Assembly (NCBI GenBank): GCA_023014485.1
Contig: JAJOZX010001870.1
Span: forward strand, 330,001 to 394,000
Direction of reading: 5' to 3'
Origin: Bathynomus jamesi
Lineage: Eukaryota; Arthropoda; Malacostraca; Isopoda; Cirolanidae
Length of the DNA stretch: 64,000 nt
Positions 22,846-34,599 of the stretch are shown here, piece by piece; within the stretch, counting starts at the first letter, position 1, and each line of letters opens with the position of its first letter. A model generated the notes under the pieces. It was not told the DNA's origin, ran no database searches, and saw nothing but the letters and a program-made list of their open reading frames with translations. The position numbers and the translations under genes were made by a program.

Positions 22846-23352
22846 TTAACCCTTTCTGTGCCAGCGATTCCACATGGCACCATCAACAAAAAGTATATGT
22901 ATTTTCCTCAGACTAGATTCAATGGTGGCTTATGGCAATTGAATATAAAAATTAATTGTATAGCAACATCTGGTAGTTTTTGGACATTGCCCTGAACATT
23001 TAGAACCCAAAAAGAGATGCAGAAACTATATGAAGGGCTACTCTCGTCTATAATGCAGAAAGTGTGATGTCCCATTACTTTTAACAAACGACAAAACTGC
23101 CTTAATGGATCGAAGCACTATGGTCTACCCTTGTGTTTAGCAAAGGCCAAATATTATTATTTGTTCCATTCAAAGTACCAAAGTTATGTTAGTGTCTCTT
23201 ATTACATGATAGCATCAATGAAACCATATAACTTCTAGTGTAATTAATTATTTCTAAGCAAAGTTTCGTTTTCATACCTATTTTTAACATTTTTAAATTT
23301 TAAAAACGTTGTTTTTTAGCTCGAAACAATAATTTGGGATAGAAAGGGTTAA
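22846..23352. mobile_element. piggyBac-like MITE
   Basis: TTAA occurs at 22846-22849 and 23349-23352. Directly inside are CCCTTTCTGTGCC on the left and CCCTTTCTATCCC (reverse complement) on the right. TTAA targets and CCCTTT ends are the hallmark of piggyBac. No transposase frame lies inside. Confidence 0.6.
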
Positions 23353-24206
23353 TACTGCAGACACCATCATCGCTCTGTGCAATACATATCATTCAAATAA
23401 GTACCTACAGATCCGAATAAGCGCATGATGTTTTCCACATTCGGTAGTAACGACGCTAAGACAGCCAATATTATTTTAAATCATTTTATAATCGAGGTTT
23501 TAATCTTCCTGCAAGCGTTTGAAGACCTTGTTAAGTATACATTCGCTTAGTATGAAAAGTTAAAATATGCCTACATGAATAAGATGGTTGCTTATCTTCT
23601 CATAGTCAAATTTCAGTTGAAGCCTATACATGTACCAATGTGTCGCGTGTTGAAATCTTCTAACTTATTACAATCTCGTTATTTTGCTGAGGTTATTGCA
23701 CAAACGAAAACAAATGATAAGAATATGTAATATTACAATGGGTACAAAAGGCTACAAACAACGGCTTATACGAGAATGTTTGTTTAGGAAGCTCTGATAA
23801 AAGATATAAGAAAATTAAGAATGTAAATGAAAGTTTTAAAGCATAGCATAGGAGAGAGATTGGAAGGAAATAGAGAACTTTAAAGATAAAGCGAAAATTT
23901 AAGAGTAAAGAGACCTGGTTCCGAGTGAAATTTGACAATACTCTTATGCGGTATAAATGTTTCTAACAGAGATTCAAGACAAAGTAACCAACTGGCCTCT
24001 TTAAAAGGATCCGATTGAATTACTTTGAAATAAGTTAGTGCATTCCATCCCACAATTTAACTATACGCCTGAATGACATACGTTTAGTTTCATCAGAATT
24101 AAGGTGATTACCCGCTAATTTGAGAGCAATATTCTGAGTGCCCCTACATTTCTGCAATCAAAATGTTTTTAGGCATCAAGATTGTCAAAATCTTTATTCG
24201 TTATAG

Positions 24207-24233
<27 letters not shown>
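23353..24233. other. No gene seen
   Basis: AT-rich sequence without recognised motifs, ending in a TA tract (24207-24234) at the edge of element B. Confidence 0.65.
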
Positions 24234-24237
<4 letters not shown>

Positions 24238-27058
24238 GGTGTCTCTTATTGGGTAGTCAAAAATTGAAATGTTGAATTATTTTATCTGCGCCCCCTAAAA
24301 TAGTTCCATTTAGCATAAAAACTAAAACTTGAAAGTTTGACACAAATTGGCTTATATTTAGGGGTCGCCCCCGGCTAATAAAAATGGTGACCATGGCATA
24401 ATAGCTCCTGACATATGATTATGCTCATTATACACATAATTCCTTCCTTCTTTTTTTAGTTTGATTCGTTTTTATAAGTATAGGCCTTCTTATTTATCAT
24501 TGATCCTTTTCTAACCTATCCTTGATGTTGTTATAATCCATCCTTTGGTCCTCAATCCTTTTTTATCCCAATCCTTTTTCTCCTATCCAAAATCCTTCCT
24601 GGCTCTTTTTTTATATACAATCAGCAATGAAGCATTGCTACAAAAAAAAACCATTAGTTTATTATATAGAGATAAATTCAAAATGCCAGTGCTATTTACA
24701 TACTTTAATTACTTTAATTAGCATTATTTCCTTATACAACATTTATTTAATATACAATGATTATACAATATGGTGTATTTTAAGGTGCGACCTCATTGAT
24801 GGTTATTTTTTGAGAAGAACAGTTTTTGATGGAACTGGGTGACTCTGGCGGTGTTTTGCAACAATTTGGAGCAGGAACTGGACCTGCTCTTCCCCCACTG
24901 TCAATTTCTTATTCAGCTCTTGAACTAAAGCTACTGCACGTTCTGCCCGGTCATTTACAACAGATAGAGCTGCAACAATAGCTCTGGCCCTTAAATATTC
25001 ACAGTTGGATGTCCAAGTGCTGGGTGCCTTGTTCAGAAATCCTTCTGGCAAATTCAGCTTAGTAAAGAATTCCCTAGTATTTCTTGTAACAAGTTGGTGT
25101 AGTCCTTCACCAGAGCAGAAGGTCGATTCAGGAATCCGAGGACGCTTGGGTGGTCTATCAGTGGACTCATCTTCTAATGCCTTTACCATGCGTTTCTTTA
25201 CATCTGTAGTAATTCGCTCATCAAAGAAAGCAAGACCAACTGCTTCTTCAGACAGGTACCATAAGTGGTTAGAGAGCTTTTTTTTAGTTGCATCAGAAAT
25301 CTTTTTGTTAGGATAATTAATCAATGACCTCATAAGGAGCCAGTCATTAAATGGGGTTTCAATAGGGAGTGAGGATGTTGTCCAAGCCTTCATTTAGATG
25401 AGAACAGAAAAAAGGGAAAGATCTCGAATTCCTCGTTCTTGTCTTAGTCATCTTGAACTGGTTTCGAAAAAGCCACATCTTGATAGAATAGAGCGCTTTG
25501 GACATCCAGCGAGCTCGATGCATGGCACCTGGTGCACGAAACTTGATGCCTTTATTGGGGACACCTCCAAGAAAGATGATGGACAGATCCAAAAGTTCTT
25601 GATAGTCATCCCGTAGCATAGGTGCCTGGGATCTAGCAAACTGAATTAGTTCAGTTTTAGACTGGATAATTGCTTCTTTAGTAATCGTGTCTGTCTCACC
25701 TGTTTGGAACTGGCTTTGATCAACAGAAGTCCAATTGTCACGGAAACGCTTAAAGATCAATATCTTTGGACCAGTTGATGTAGATCCCAATGTTGCTTCA
25801 AATGCAGCTCCCAACAATAAATCTAAAACATGGTGTCTACAAGGCAAGTACAAAACATCATGTCCCAATTTTGCTTCGATGAGAGCACAGGCTCCACTAT
25901 ATTGAGCCGTGTTTGAAGCTGTTGTATCGAAACAAATTGCTTTTACTCTCTCTGTAATTCCCCATTCATTCAGGCAGTTAAAGACGGCTTCAGCTTGTGC
26001 TTCTCCAGTTGAGTTTGGGATTTTGGGGACACCAAGCAGCTGTTCAACACCAGGTCCTGACACAAGTACTGGACGACGATCAATGTGCTTGTGCGAGGTG
26101 AGGTCCTCCATCATCTTGCCATCCCAGTGGACTGTCATAGAACATTCTCCATGGAAATGCTCCTTAAGTTCTTTAGCATGACGAGCTCGGTTCTTATTTC
26201 GAAGGCGATGGATAGAATGTTGGTTTATGTTGTAATCTGAAGCGTCCAAACCAAAGCTTTTAGCTGCCTCTGCGAGGATAAATGTTGCCTTTCTAGAGGA
26301 AATTTGTGTACGATCCAGGTCAGCAGACATCTGAATAGTCATGATGTTTTTCATGCCTCGTTTTTTCTTAGATTTTGGTAAAGCACAAGCTCCTTTGGGC
26401 TCCTCCTCCTCATTCTCACTTTCATCAGTGTTGCTGGAAGATGTGGAAGAAGCCAGTACAACTTGACTAGTAGACGCCTCCATCAAAGATTCTGACTTTC
26501 TTTTTCTCTCTGCCTCAGCTTCCAACCGTTTGACTGCATTTTTTGTGCGGTGAAGATGTACAGTGTCCACACCACCGATTGAGCCAGGACGACCATTTTG
26601 TCTTTGCAGTTGAAGGAACTCCCAGTCCTCACGATTCTTGATCAGCTTCTCAGCGTCTCCATGGGCGATGTCAAAGAGATCTTCCAATCGCTCTACAAAA
26701 TCAGCCTCCTTGGTTTTATGAAACATGTTTAAACAGGTTGATCTTGTCTTATCAAGCAATATTTTCAGCTACAAACTTGACAATTATCTCTAGTATATTC
26801 ATTTAATTGAATTCATCATAAATATGATGATTAATTAATTAAAAACATATGTTTAGTGTACTTGACAACTGCTAGTAATTTCAAATATTAATTGCATAAA
26901 TAATAGCTATATTTTATGAACTTTAATAAGCGGGGGCGACCTCTAAACATTGTTCAATCTAAAAAACATTTTATATGTGATGTTTTTTCAACCAATGGAA
27001 CTGGTTGAGGGGGCGCAACCTAAAACACTCAACACTTCGAAAATAAGAGACACCCTAA
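24234..27058 (-). mobile_element. TAGGGTG-family transposon, lineage B
   Basis: Both ends begin TTAGGGTGTCTCTTATT (left from 24234; right reverse complement ending 27058). Imperfect inverted homology continues inward for about 150 bp, including TGCGCCCCCT and, about 120 bp in, TTTAGGGGTCGCCCCC on the left and TTTAGAGGTCGCCCCC on the right. The transposase gene fills 24803-26759 on the minus strand. The flanks are TA tracts. Confidence 0.88.
24803..26759 (-). pseudogene. hAT-like transposase of the TAGGGTG family, lineage B
   Basis: The frame is intronless and nearly whole. In order it has FVERLEDLFDIAH, GRPGSIGGVDTV, an acidic Ser-rich linker, MTVHWDGKMM (first Asp), ICFDTTASNT (second Asp), LPCRHHVLDL (C-x2-H), RDDYQELLDLSIIFLG, APGAMHRARWMSKA, NHLWYLSEE and NDRAERAVALVQ (presumed catalytic Glu), ending TVLLKK. 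One frameshift (about 25430) and one stop just before 25393 split it into two frames. The first 110 or so residues found in lineages A and C (the SKLP..QVL domain) are absent, so an exon or segment has been lost. In lineage C the same region is cut by four introns. Confidence 0.88.
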
Positions 27059-27115
27059 ATTATATATATATATATATGAAAAATTATTTCACGAAAGTGA
27101 CACGTGAAAAGTATT

Positions 27116-27265
27116 TATGATGAATAAAACCACGAAGGAAAAAAGAAACACAAAGGGGTGCTCAAGCGCTTTCGTCTAATGACATCCTCAGGAACACTGG
27201 AGTGAAAGGACAGATCAAGGCAATATATAGGTTACAAAAATAAACATACATACATACATATTCAC

Positions 27266-27314
<49 letters not shown>

Positions 27315-27515
27315 TACATATATATAGTAAGCATAGAAAAAAATTGTGGGAGGAGCCAACATTTATATGGTCACAGAAGAATAAAGAAATAAAAATAAAT
27401 ATATATATAAATTGAGAAAAAATTAATTACAAAATAGTGCCTTAGTGATATATATGTCACAGCCTAAATAATCATAAAGAAATAAACAGGCAAATAAAAA
27501 AAAAAAACCATAAAT

Positions 27516-27574
<59 letters not shown>

Positions 27575-27766
27575 AAGACACTTTTAGCACTTTGGCCGAC
27601 CTTCAATATAAATTCAAATGGCTTTTTTATGGAACAGGTCACAAAAGAATAAAGAAATAAAAATAAATATAAATATTGTAAGTGGAGTCTACCAATTCAA
27701 GCTCAAGAGGGAAGTTTTACAATCGATTTAATAGATGCTGCCAAATTGATATATATGTATGTAAAC

Positions 27767-27799
<33 letters not shown>

Positions 27800-28234
27800 A
27801 TTATTAAAAAAATAAATAATAATAATAAATTGAAAGATAAATTTTAAGAGAGGCACACCAATTTATAAGGGAACAATTACCACATATGCATATTATAGTC
27901 ACAAACGAATAAAAAAGTACAAGTAAATATAAATTGGAAAACAAAATGATGCCTAGATGATATATAAAGAACAATAAAATATATATACAACATATATACG
28001 GTATATATACGAAATATAAACGCAATATATACAGAATATATATATATATATATATGCATAAGGGAAAAAAATTACCAAATTTGTTTTTATAATTATTGTC
28101 TGAGAAAACGGTAGGTCGCAAAAGAATAAAGAAATAAAAATAAATATAAATTGAAAAAATTACAAATAATACACGTACACATGTATACCCACATAACCAA
28201 ATATATATATACATATACACACATATATACAAAC

Positions 28235-28272
<38 letters not shown>

Positions 28273-28350
28273 CAAGCTTGACCTTCACGAAATGAGAAAT
28301 CATCCCGCAGAACCTTTGTGAGGTTGTAAGGTAAGGTAAGGTACATACAC

Positions 28351-28414
<64 letters not shown>

Positions 28415-28859
28415 ACTGCATACATACATACATACATACATATACACACATACATACATACATATACACACATATACATACAAACACATTTAACTGCAAT
28501 GACCACACACATACTCACATACACATACATACATACACATACACGCATACAGCAAAAAATTGAAAAATAAAATTGTAAGGGAAACAACAGACAAAAACAA
28601 ATTTTTTACCAAAGATTTAACAACCTGCCCTTTTTGTTTAAATCCATTCTGAAGGAATTCAGAGCAACGGGATCAAGTTGAAACAGACCTTTACTCATGT
28701 TAAGGTTATTTGTAAGTTGAATTATAGCCGACTCAAGAATATTTCTATTAACAATGTTGCTAGAGTGAAACAAAACTGAAACATTATTCCAATCAATACA
28801 ATGGGATAACTCTGACAAATGGACAAAAAGGGCACTGGACAACTGTCCCGTTCTAACGG
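27116..28859 (-). repeat. Left arm of the Penelope inverted repeat
   Basis: This arm mirrors 30228-31956. It contains the last 90 codons of the element and its 3' region. It includes TA tracts and a poly-A run at about 27769-27797, matched by poly-T near 31288-31321. Confidence 0.9.
27158..27197 (-). ncRNA. Hammerhead-ribozyme-like motif, left arm
   Basis: This is the mirror copy of the motif at 31880-31919, with the core and both pairing strands preserved. It lies about 40 bp from the outer end of the arm. Confidence 0.4.
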
Positions 28860-30213
28860 AATATTGATGCTGTTTTACACGCGTTTGCAAATCCTTTCCC
28901 GTCTGACCTATGTAAAAGGAATCACATTGCTTACACCCAATTTTATAGATAATGCCTAAATTATTGGTAGGGCTATTTTTTACTATGATGTTTTTCACAA
29001 TATTGTTATATGAAAAAACTACACTGATATCCAAAAGTTTAAGTACATTAGCAATGCCTAAGAAGCCTGGAAAAATGGAAGTACTAAAATATTCTTTGAC
29101 AAGGTGCGAGTGTTATTATTCACACGATAGAAGGTTCGTTTAGCCTTATTAAGACAAGATTCCATGAACGCAGATGGGTAACACAACTCACTTCCAATAC
29201 CGTTGATATTTTCCAATTCGGCATCGATGTATTCCGGACTGGCGATCCTAAGAGCGCGGAGAAACATTGAGGAAAATATGGCCTTTTTAATAGGGGTGTC
29301 ATGTCCAGAGTAAAAGTGTACGTAGGACAAATTGTTTGTTTTTTTCCGATAGATACTAAACTTAAAACCCGGGCTATCCCTATGAACACGCACATCCAAA
29401 AACGGGATTGAGTTGTCTTGTTCCACTTCTAAAGTAAATTTAATGGAGGGGACTTGGTCATTTAACTGAAGGAGGAAGTCATCCAGGTCACGATTCATGG
29501 GCCAGATACACAAAATATCGTCGACGTACCGCAACCAAGGGATGCCAACCCCCAGGATTCTCGGAATGTAAGTAATTTCAAAAAACTCCATAAATATTGG
29601 AGAGAAGGGGCGACAAAGGGTTGCCCATGGCCATCCCAAAAACTTGTTGATAATGCTCGCCATTGAAAGTGAATTTACAATCCTTGATACAAAGCTTAAT
29701 AAGCTCCAAAACAGTGTGTGCAGGTAATGGTAAATCATAATTATGTAATTCTCTGGCGAGAAAGTCAAGCATATCATCAATCGGCACTTTTGTGAACAAT
29801 GAACAAACGTCGAAACTGATCAATCTATCGTTGGTATTAATGCGAACATTATTCAATTTTTCAGTGAGATCCATGGAATTTTTTACGTGTGAATCAGAGA
29901 CAGTTCCAAGAATGGGGGACAAAACATTAACAAGCCATTTGGAGAGTTTATAGGTAATAGAGCCCACCGAGCTAATAATAGGGCGCATAGGGTTACCCGG
30001 TTTGTGGGTTTTAATAAGACCATAAAGATAAGGCAGAGCAGGTGAAGTGGACAAAAAAAGGGGAATTAAATCCTTATGATCTTTGAGAATGCGTTTCAAG
30101 CCACTATTGAATGATTTGATGACATCATCCTGTGGGTTCTTCCTAAGTTTCACGTATGTGGCGGGGTCCTGAAGCAGCTCATTCATCTTTCCAATGTAAT
30201 CCACTTTGTCCAT
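28606..30213 (-). pseudogene. Penelope-like RT and GIY-YIG endonuclease
   Basis: The first frame (30213-29578) carries GLIKTHKPGNPMRPIISS, SFDVCSLFTKVP and MAMGNPLSPLLSNIY, which are RT motifs. The next frame contains RYVDDILCIW, the catalytic box in its Penelope form, and then IPFLDV. The last frame (29034-28606) has IIYKIGCKQCDSFYIGQTG followed by LQTRVKQH, a GIY-YIG nuclease core, and a C-terminal SKGLFQLDP region. The nuclease nicks the target and the RT copies the RNA. Two single-base frameshifts (about 29590 and 29060-29100) and the missing N-terminus make it defective. Confidence 0.9.
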
Positions 30214-30235
30214 AATGACTAACTGTCCCGTTAGA

Positions 30236-30481
30236 ACGGGACAGTTGTCCAGTGCCCTGTTTGTCCATTTGTCAGAGTTATCCCATTGTATTGATTGGAA
30301 TAATGTTTCAGTTTTGTTTCACTCTAGCAACATTGTTAATAGAAATATTCTTGAGTCGGCTATAATTCAACTTACAAATAACCTTAACATGAGTAAAGGT
30401 CTGTTTCAACTTGATCCCGTTGCTCTGAATTCCTTCAGAATGGATTTAAACAAAAAGGGCAGGTTGTTAAATCTTTGGTAA
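30236..30481 (+). pseudogene. Penelope-like C-terminal fragment (inverted copy)
   Basis: This is the 3' end of the Penelope ORF downstream of the GIY-YIG core, starting TGQLSSALFVHLSELSH and ending GRLLNLW. It has no nuclease or RT motif and no start of its own. Confidence 0.85.
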
Positions 30482-30674
30482 AAAATTTGTTTTTGTCTGT
30501 TGTTTCCCTTACAATTTTATTTTTCAATTTTTGCTGTATGCGTGTATGTGTATGTATGTATGTGTATGTGAGTATGTGTGTGGTCATTGCAGTTAAATGT
30601 GTTTGTATGTATATGTGTGTATATGTATGTATGTATGTGTGTATATGTATGTATGTATGTATGTATGCAGTTAA

Positions 30675-30721
<47 letters not shown>

Positions 30722-31283
30722 CTATATATGTATATGTGTATGTACCTTACCTTACCTTACAACCTCACAAAGGTTCTGCGGGATGATTTCTCATTTCGTG
30801 AAGGTCAAGCTTGTATATATAATATATATATATAGTGTGTGTGGTTGTGTGTGTGTGTTTGTATATATGTGTGTATATGTATATATATATTTGGTTATGT
30901 GGGTATACATGTGTACGTGTATTATTTGTAATTTTTTCAATTTATATTTATTTTTATTTCTTTATTCTTTTGCGACCTACCGTTTTCTCAGACAATAATT
31001 ATAAAAACAAATTTGGTAATTTTTTTCCTTATGCATATATATATATATATATTCTGTATATATTGCGTTTATATTTCGTATATATACCGTATATATGTTG
31101 TATATATATTTTATTGTTCTTTATATATCATCTAGGCATCATTTTGTTTTCCAATTATATTTACTTGTACTTTTTTATTCGTTTGTGACTATAATATGCA
31201 TATGTGGTAATTGTTCCCTTATAAATTGGTGTGCCTCTCTTAAAATTATCTTTCAATTTATTATTATTATTATTTTTTTAATA

Positions 31284-31321
<38 letters not shown>

Positions 31322-31768
31322 CTTTATTTTTTTTGACATATATATCAATTTGGCAGCATCTATTAAATCGATTGTAAAACTTCCCTCTTGAGCTTGAATT
31401 GGTACACTCCACTTACAATATTTATATTTATTTTTATTTCTTATTCTTTTGTGACCTGTTCCATAAAAAAGCCATTTGAATTTATATTGAAGGTCGGCCA
31501 AAGTGCTAAAAGTGTCTTTATATATATATATATTATATATGTAATATATATATATATATATGTATGTATGTATATTTATGGTTTTTTTTTTTATTTGCCT
31601 GTTTATTCTTTATGATTATTTAGGCTGTGACATATATATCACTAAGGCACTATTTTGTAATTAATTTTTTCTCAATTATATATATTTATTTTTATTTCTT
31701 TATTCTTCTGTGACCATATAAATGTTGGCTCCTCCCACAATTTTTTTCTATGCTTACTATATATTGTA

Positions 31769-31811
<43 letters not shown>

Positions 31812-31879
31812 GTGAATATGTATGTATGTATGTTTATTTTTGTAACCTATATATTGCCTTGATCTGTCCTTTCACTCCA

Positions 31880-31919
31880 GTGTTCCTGAGGATGTCATTA
31901 GACGAAAGCGCTTGAGCAC
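31880..31919 (+). ncRNA. Hammerhead-ribozyme-like motif, right arm
   Basis: GTGTTC (31880-31885) pairs with GAGCAC (31914-31919) to form a six-pair stem. It encloses CTGAGGA, which fits the core CUGANGA, then GTC-ATTA-GAC as a short hairpin with one unpaired U before it, then GAAA. Penelope-like elements are known to carry hammerhead ribozymes in their terminal repeats. The third stem is very short or missing, so activity is doubtful. Confidence 0.4.
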
Positions 31920-31953
31920 CCCTTTGTTTTTTTTCCTTCGTGGTTTATTCATC

Positions 31954-31994
<41 letters not shown>

Positions 31995-32323
31995 TAACTT
32001 TGCAAGCATTAAATGGTTCATAGGTGAATTAATGATGGAAACAGTTTTTAAAACATGAACTACAGATGATGTGAAAACCTAGAGAACATGCTCTCCTAGA
32101 TTAGCTTAAGCGATGCTTCGGTCACGACAACTAATCTTTTACACATGTTGCCGTTCATCATTCTCTATGTTTTCCTCCTTTATTGCGTATTTCTCTGTGA
32201 TACATGAACTATATATTTGTTGTGGATAAAACATGGTGGTAGGACGCTTCAGTAAATATGTAAATAATCCGTTGCGGAACTCGACACTGTATTTTAAATT
32301 GATGGTACGGCTATTAATATATA

Positions 32324-32356
<33 letters not shown>

Positions 32357-32474
32357 TATACTGTGTATATATATATATATATATATATACACACAATATC
32401 AGTCTGATGCACGAGAATGTTTGCTCCCCTACAGCTAAAACTAACAGGGACCGCGAACACGACGAGCGCACCGG

Positions 32475-32540
32475 AACAAAAAGTACTCTAGTGTTTGTCT
32501 GTTTGTCTCATGAAAGACCATGAAGGGGAGATTTTTACTC
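32475..32540 (+). repeat. Dispersed repeat, matches 5936-6000 inverted
   Basis: This short repeat is shared with 5936-6000 (AAAAAGTACTC, then TTTGTCTCATG, then CCATGAAGGGG). The family is unknown. Confidence 0.6.
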
Positions 32541-32631
32541 GTGAAGGAAGGCGAGGATGAACCTTTTTTTTAAGGAGAAAGGCGAGAAAGAATCCTTTTT
32601 TTTAAGGAGGAGGTGGCCCCGCAAGGGGCGT

Positions 32632-33402
32632 GAATGTAATGAGTTTCTTGCGTATATTGAGGTTCTGAATGTAGTAGGCTAGGTATAAGCTGTAAACCCT
32701 AGATCCTGTCCCAAAGCTGGATCGTGTCTGCTTTGCAGATAGCTGATGAGGGAAGCTATATTTTGGGCCTCTTTGCGAGTAACCCGGTGTCAACGTTGGG
32801 CTTTCCATCATGAAAAAGAAAAAACTATAGTATTTGTAATTTATCATTACAGTACTTATTCGAACTATAGTGGATGTAATTTCTCATAAGAGTTCTTGTT
32901 CCATGCACGGTCTGTGTTTAACATATAAGTTTCTCAGGGGACCATTCTGAGTTTCTGTATATTAAACGGACGTGCTATTTACCTTGAAAAGTGGACGCTC
33001 AATGTCCCGGTTGAGGTTTAAGTTTTGTTTTTTGGCTAAAAATACAATAGTTACCCCTTTTTCTTTGATGTATTCAATCCGACGTTAATGTAACGAGTTT
33101 CTTGCGTATATTGAGGTTCTGAATGTAGTAGGCTAGGTATAAGCTGTAAACCCTAGATCCTGTCTCAAAGCTGGATCCTGTCTTCTTTGCAGATAGCTGA
33201 TGAGGGAAGCTATATTTTGGGCCTCTTTGCGAGTAACCCGGTGCCCACGTTTGGCTTTCCATCATAAAAAAGAAAAAACTATAGTATTTGTCATGTATCA
33301 TTACTTATTCGAACTACAGTAGATGTAATTTCCAAGAAGAGTTCCTTGTTCCATGCACGTCTGTGTTTAACATATAAGTTTCTCAGGGAACCATTCTGAG
33401 TT
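32632..33402 (+). repeat. Direct repeat of about 320 bp, period 454
   Basis: 32632-32953 and 33086-33402 are roughly 95% identical by eye. Both begin near GAGTTTCTTGCGTATATTG and end at CCATTCTGAGTT. About 130 bp separate them. They could be remnants of two copies of an unknown repeat. They lack TG..CA borders, so LTRs are unlikely. Confidence 0.75.
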
Positions 33403-33423
33403 ATATATATATATGTATGTGTG

Positions 33424-33501
<78 letters not shown>

Positions 33502-33550
33502 AAATATATAATATATGTATAATATATAATATAATATATATAATATAAAA

Positions 33551-33592
<42 letters not shown>
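33403..33592. repeat. Compound (TA)n/(TG)n microsatellite
   Basis: Alternating TA and TG tracts follow directly on the direct repeat at 33402. Confidence 0.9.
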
Positions 33593-33593
<1 letters not shown>

Positions 33594-33760
33594 AACCCCC
33601 TTCTTCTATGGCCTGGGTTGGTTGGAAGTCGACGGGGGTTCTGGTTGGGAGGCACCAACAGATCTGTTACTCGCAGTAGTTTCTTTTATACTACTCTCCG
33701 AGTTCTTCTATAGTGGCTCCGAGGATTCTAAGAGGCTTATTAAATATATATAAATATATA

Positions 33761-34409
33761 CAGGGTGTCTCAAATGTCACTATCTATTTCGGTGACATTA
33801 GATGTTTTTTTTAAAAATGCTATGCTGGCATAAAGATATGTACTTCTGGTGCAAATTTGTGTATTTAAAAAAAGTTAATTGGTTTATTATCTTGACATGC
33901 TTGAACAATTCCTCGAACCTCAACTTCTTACAGATGGCATTCTTGACACAGTAGTTTTTCAGCAGGATGGAGCACCGTGCCATTATGCAATAATTGTACG
34001 TGATTATCTTGACAGACGCTTCCCCGGTCGCTGGATTGGTCGTGGAGGAACACAACCATGGGCAGCACGTTCACCCGATTTAACACCATTAGATTTTTTC
34101 GCCTGGGGTTTCATTAAGTCTAAGGTGTACACTGGTAGAAGAATTAGTGATGTAGCCGAACTTCGACATCGTATTACCGATGCAGTTCAGAAAATAACAC
34201 CTCAAATGCTGGAAAGTGTGTTCCTGGAAACAACTTATCGCTTTGAGCTCTGTAGAGACACTGATGGTCGCCATGTGGAGACAGATAAATAAATAGCACT
34301 AATTCTTTGTGGCACTTACTTTGAAATAAATATATTTTTCATGTCTTATACCAGTTTTTCGTAATTCCCATTATTTTTCAAAATAGATAGTGACTTTTGA
34401 GACACCCTG
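33761..34409 (+). mobile_element. DD41D mariner, internally deleted
   Basis: The terminal inverted repeats are about 29 bp (CAGGGTGTCTCAAA, then GTCACTATCTATTT), with one mismatch. TA flanks lie at 33759-33760 and 34410-34411. At 649 bp only the C-terminal half of the transposase is left. Confidence 0.9.
33879..34292 (+). pseudogene. Mariner transposase C-terminal half
   Basis: The frame covers FQQDGAPCHY (second Asp) and SPDLTPLDFFAWG (third Asp), again with 41 residues between them. The DNA-binding domains and the first Asp are deleted. It ends with HVETDK, similar to the intact transposase at 3486-4556. It is a separate subfamily judging from its ends. Confidence 0.88.
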
Positions 34410-34410
34410 T

Positions 34411-34533
34411 ATATTATGTTATATTTTATATATTTATATATATATTATATTGTATATTATATATATATTATATTTTATATTATATTACATTATATATTAC
34501 ATTATATATATATATATATATATATATATAGAT

Positions 34534-34566
<33 letters not shown>

Positions 34567-34592
34567 TATCTATATTATATATGTTATAATGT
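34411..34592. repeat. TA-rich microsatellite
   Basis: Imperfect TA/TTA tracts run from the mariner end to the 3' end of the CR1-like LINE. Confidence 0.9.
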
Positions 34593-34599
34593 TATAATG

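Larger units (their letters stand above)
27116..31956 (-). mobile_element. Penelope-like element with an inverted partial copy
   Basis: The minus-strand copy runs from about 30213 (5'-truncated) through RT and GIY-YIG coding sequence to a 3' region ending at about 27116. Joined to its 5' side is an inverted copy of the 3' part (30228-31956). The outer 1.74-kb arms mirror each other closely. Inverted, 5'-truncated companions of this kind are characteristic of Penelope-like elements. The 3' region is rich in microsatellites and contains a hammerhead-like motif in each arm. Confidence 0.88.
30228..31956 (+). repeat. Right arm of the Penelope inverted repeat
   Basis: This inverted partial copy starts at CCGTTAGAACGGGACAG. 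The frame from about 30236 to 30481 encodes the same C-terminus as 28606-28859, ending GRLLNLW. The junction with the main copy forms a small palindrome, ACTGTCCCGTT followed by AGAACGGGACAGT. Confidence 0.9.
31957..33760. other. No gene seen; repeats and TA tracts
   Basis: This stretch contains TA tracts (31957-31993, about 32318-32395 and 33403-33592), a dispersed repeat (32475-32540) and a direct duplication (32632-33402). No coding sequence was recognised. Confidence 0.65.

Noticed and set aside
32632..33402. Pair of LTRs
   Set aside because: The repeats lack TG..CA borders and enclose only about 130 bp without a primer-binding site.
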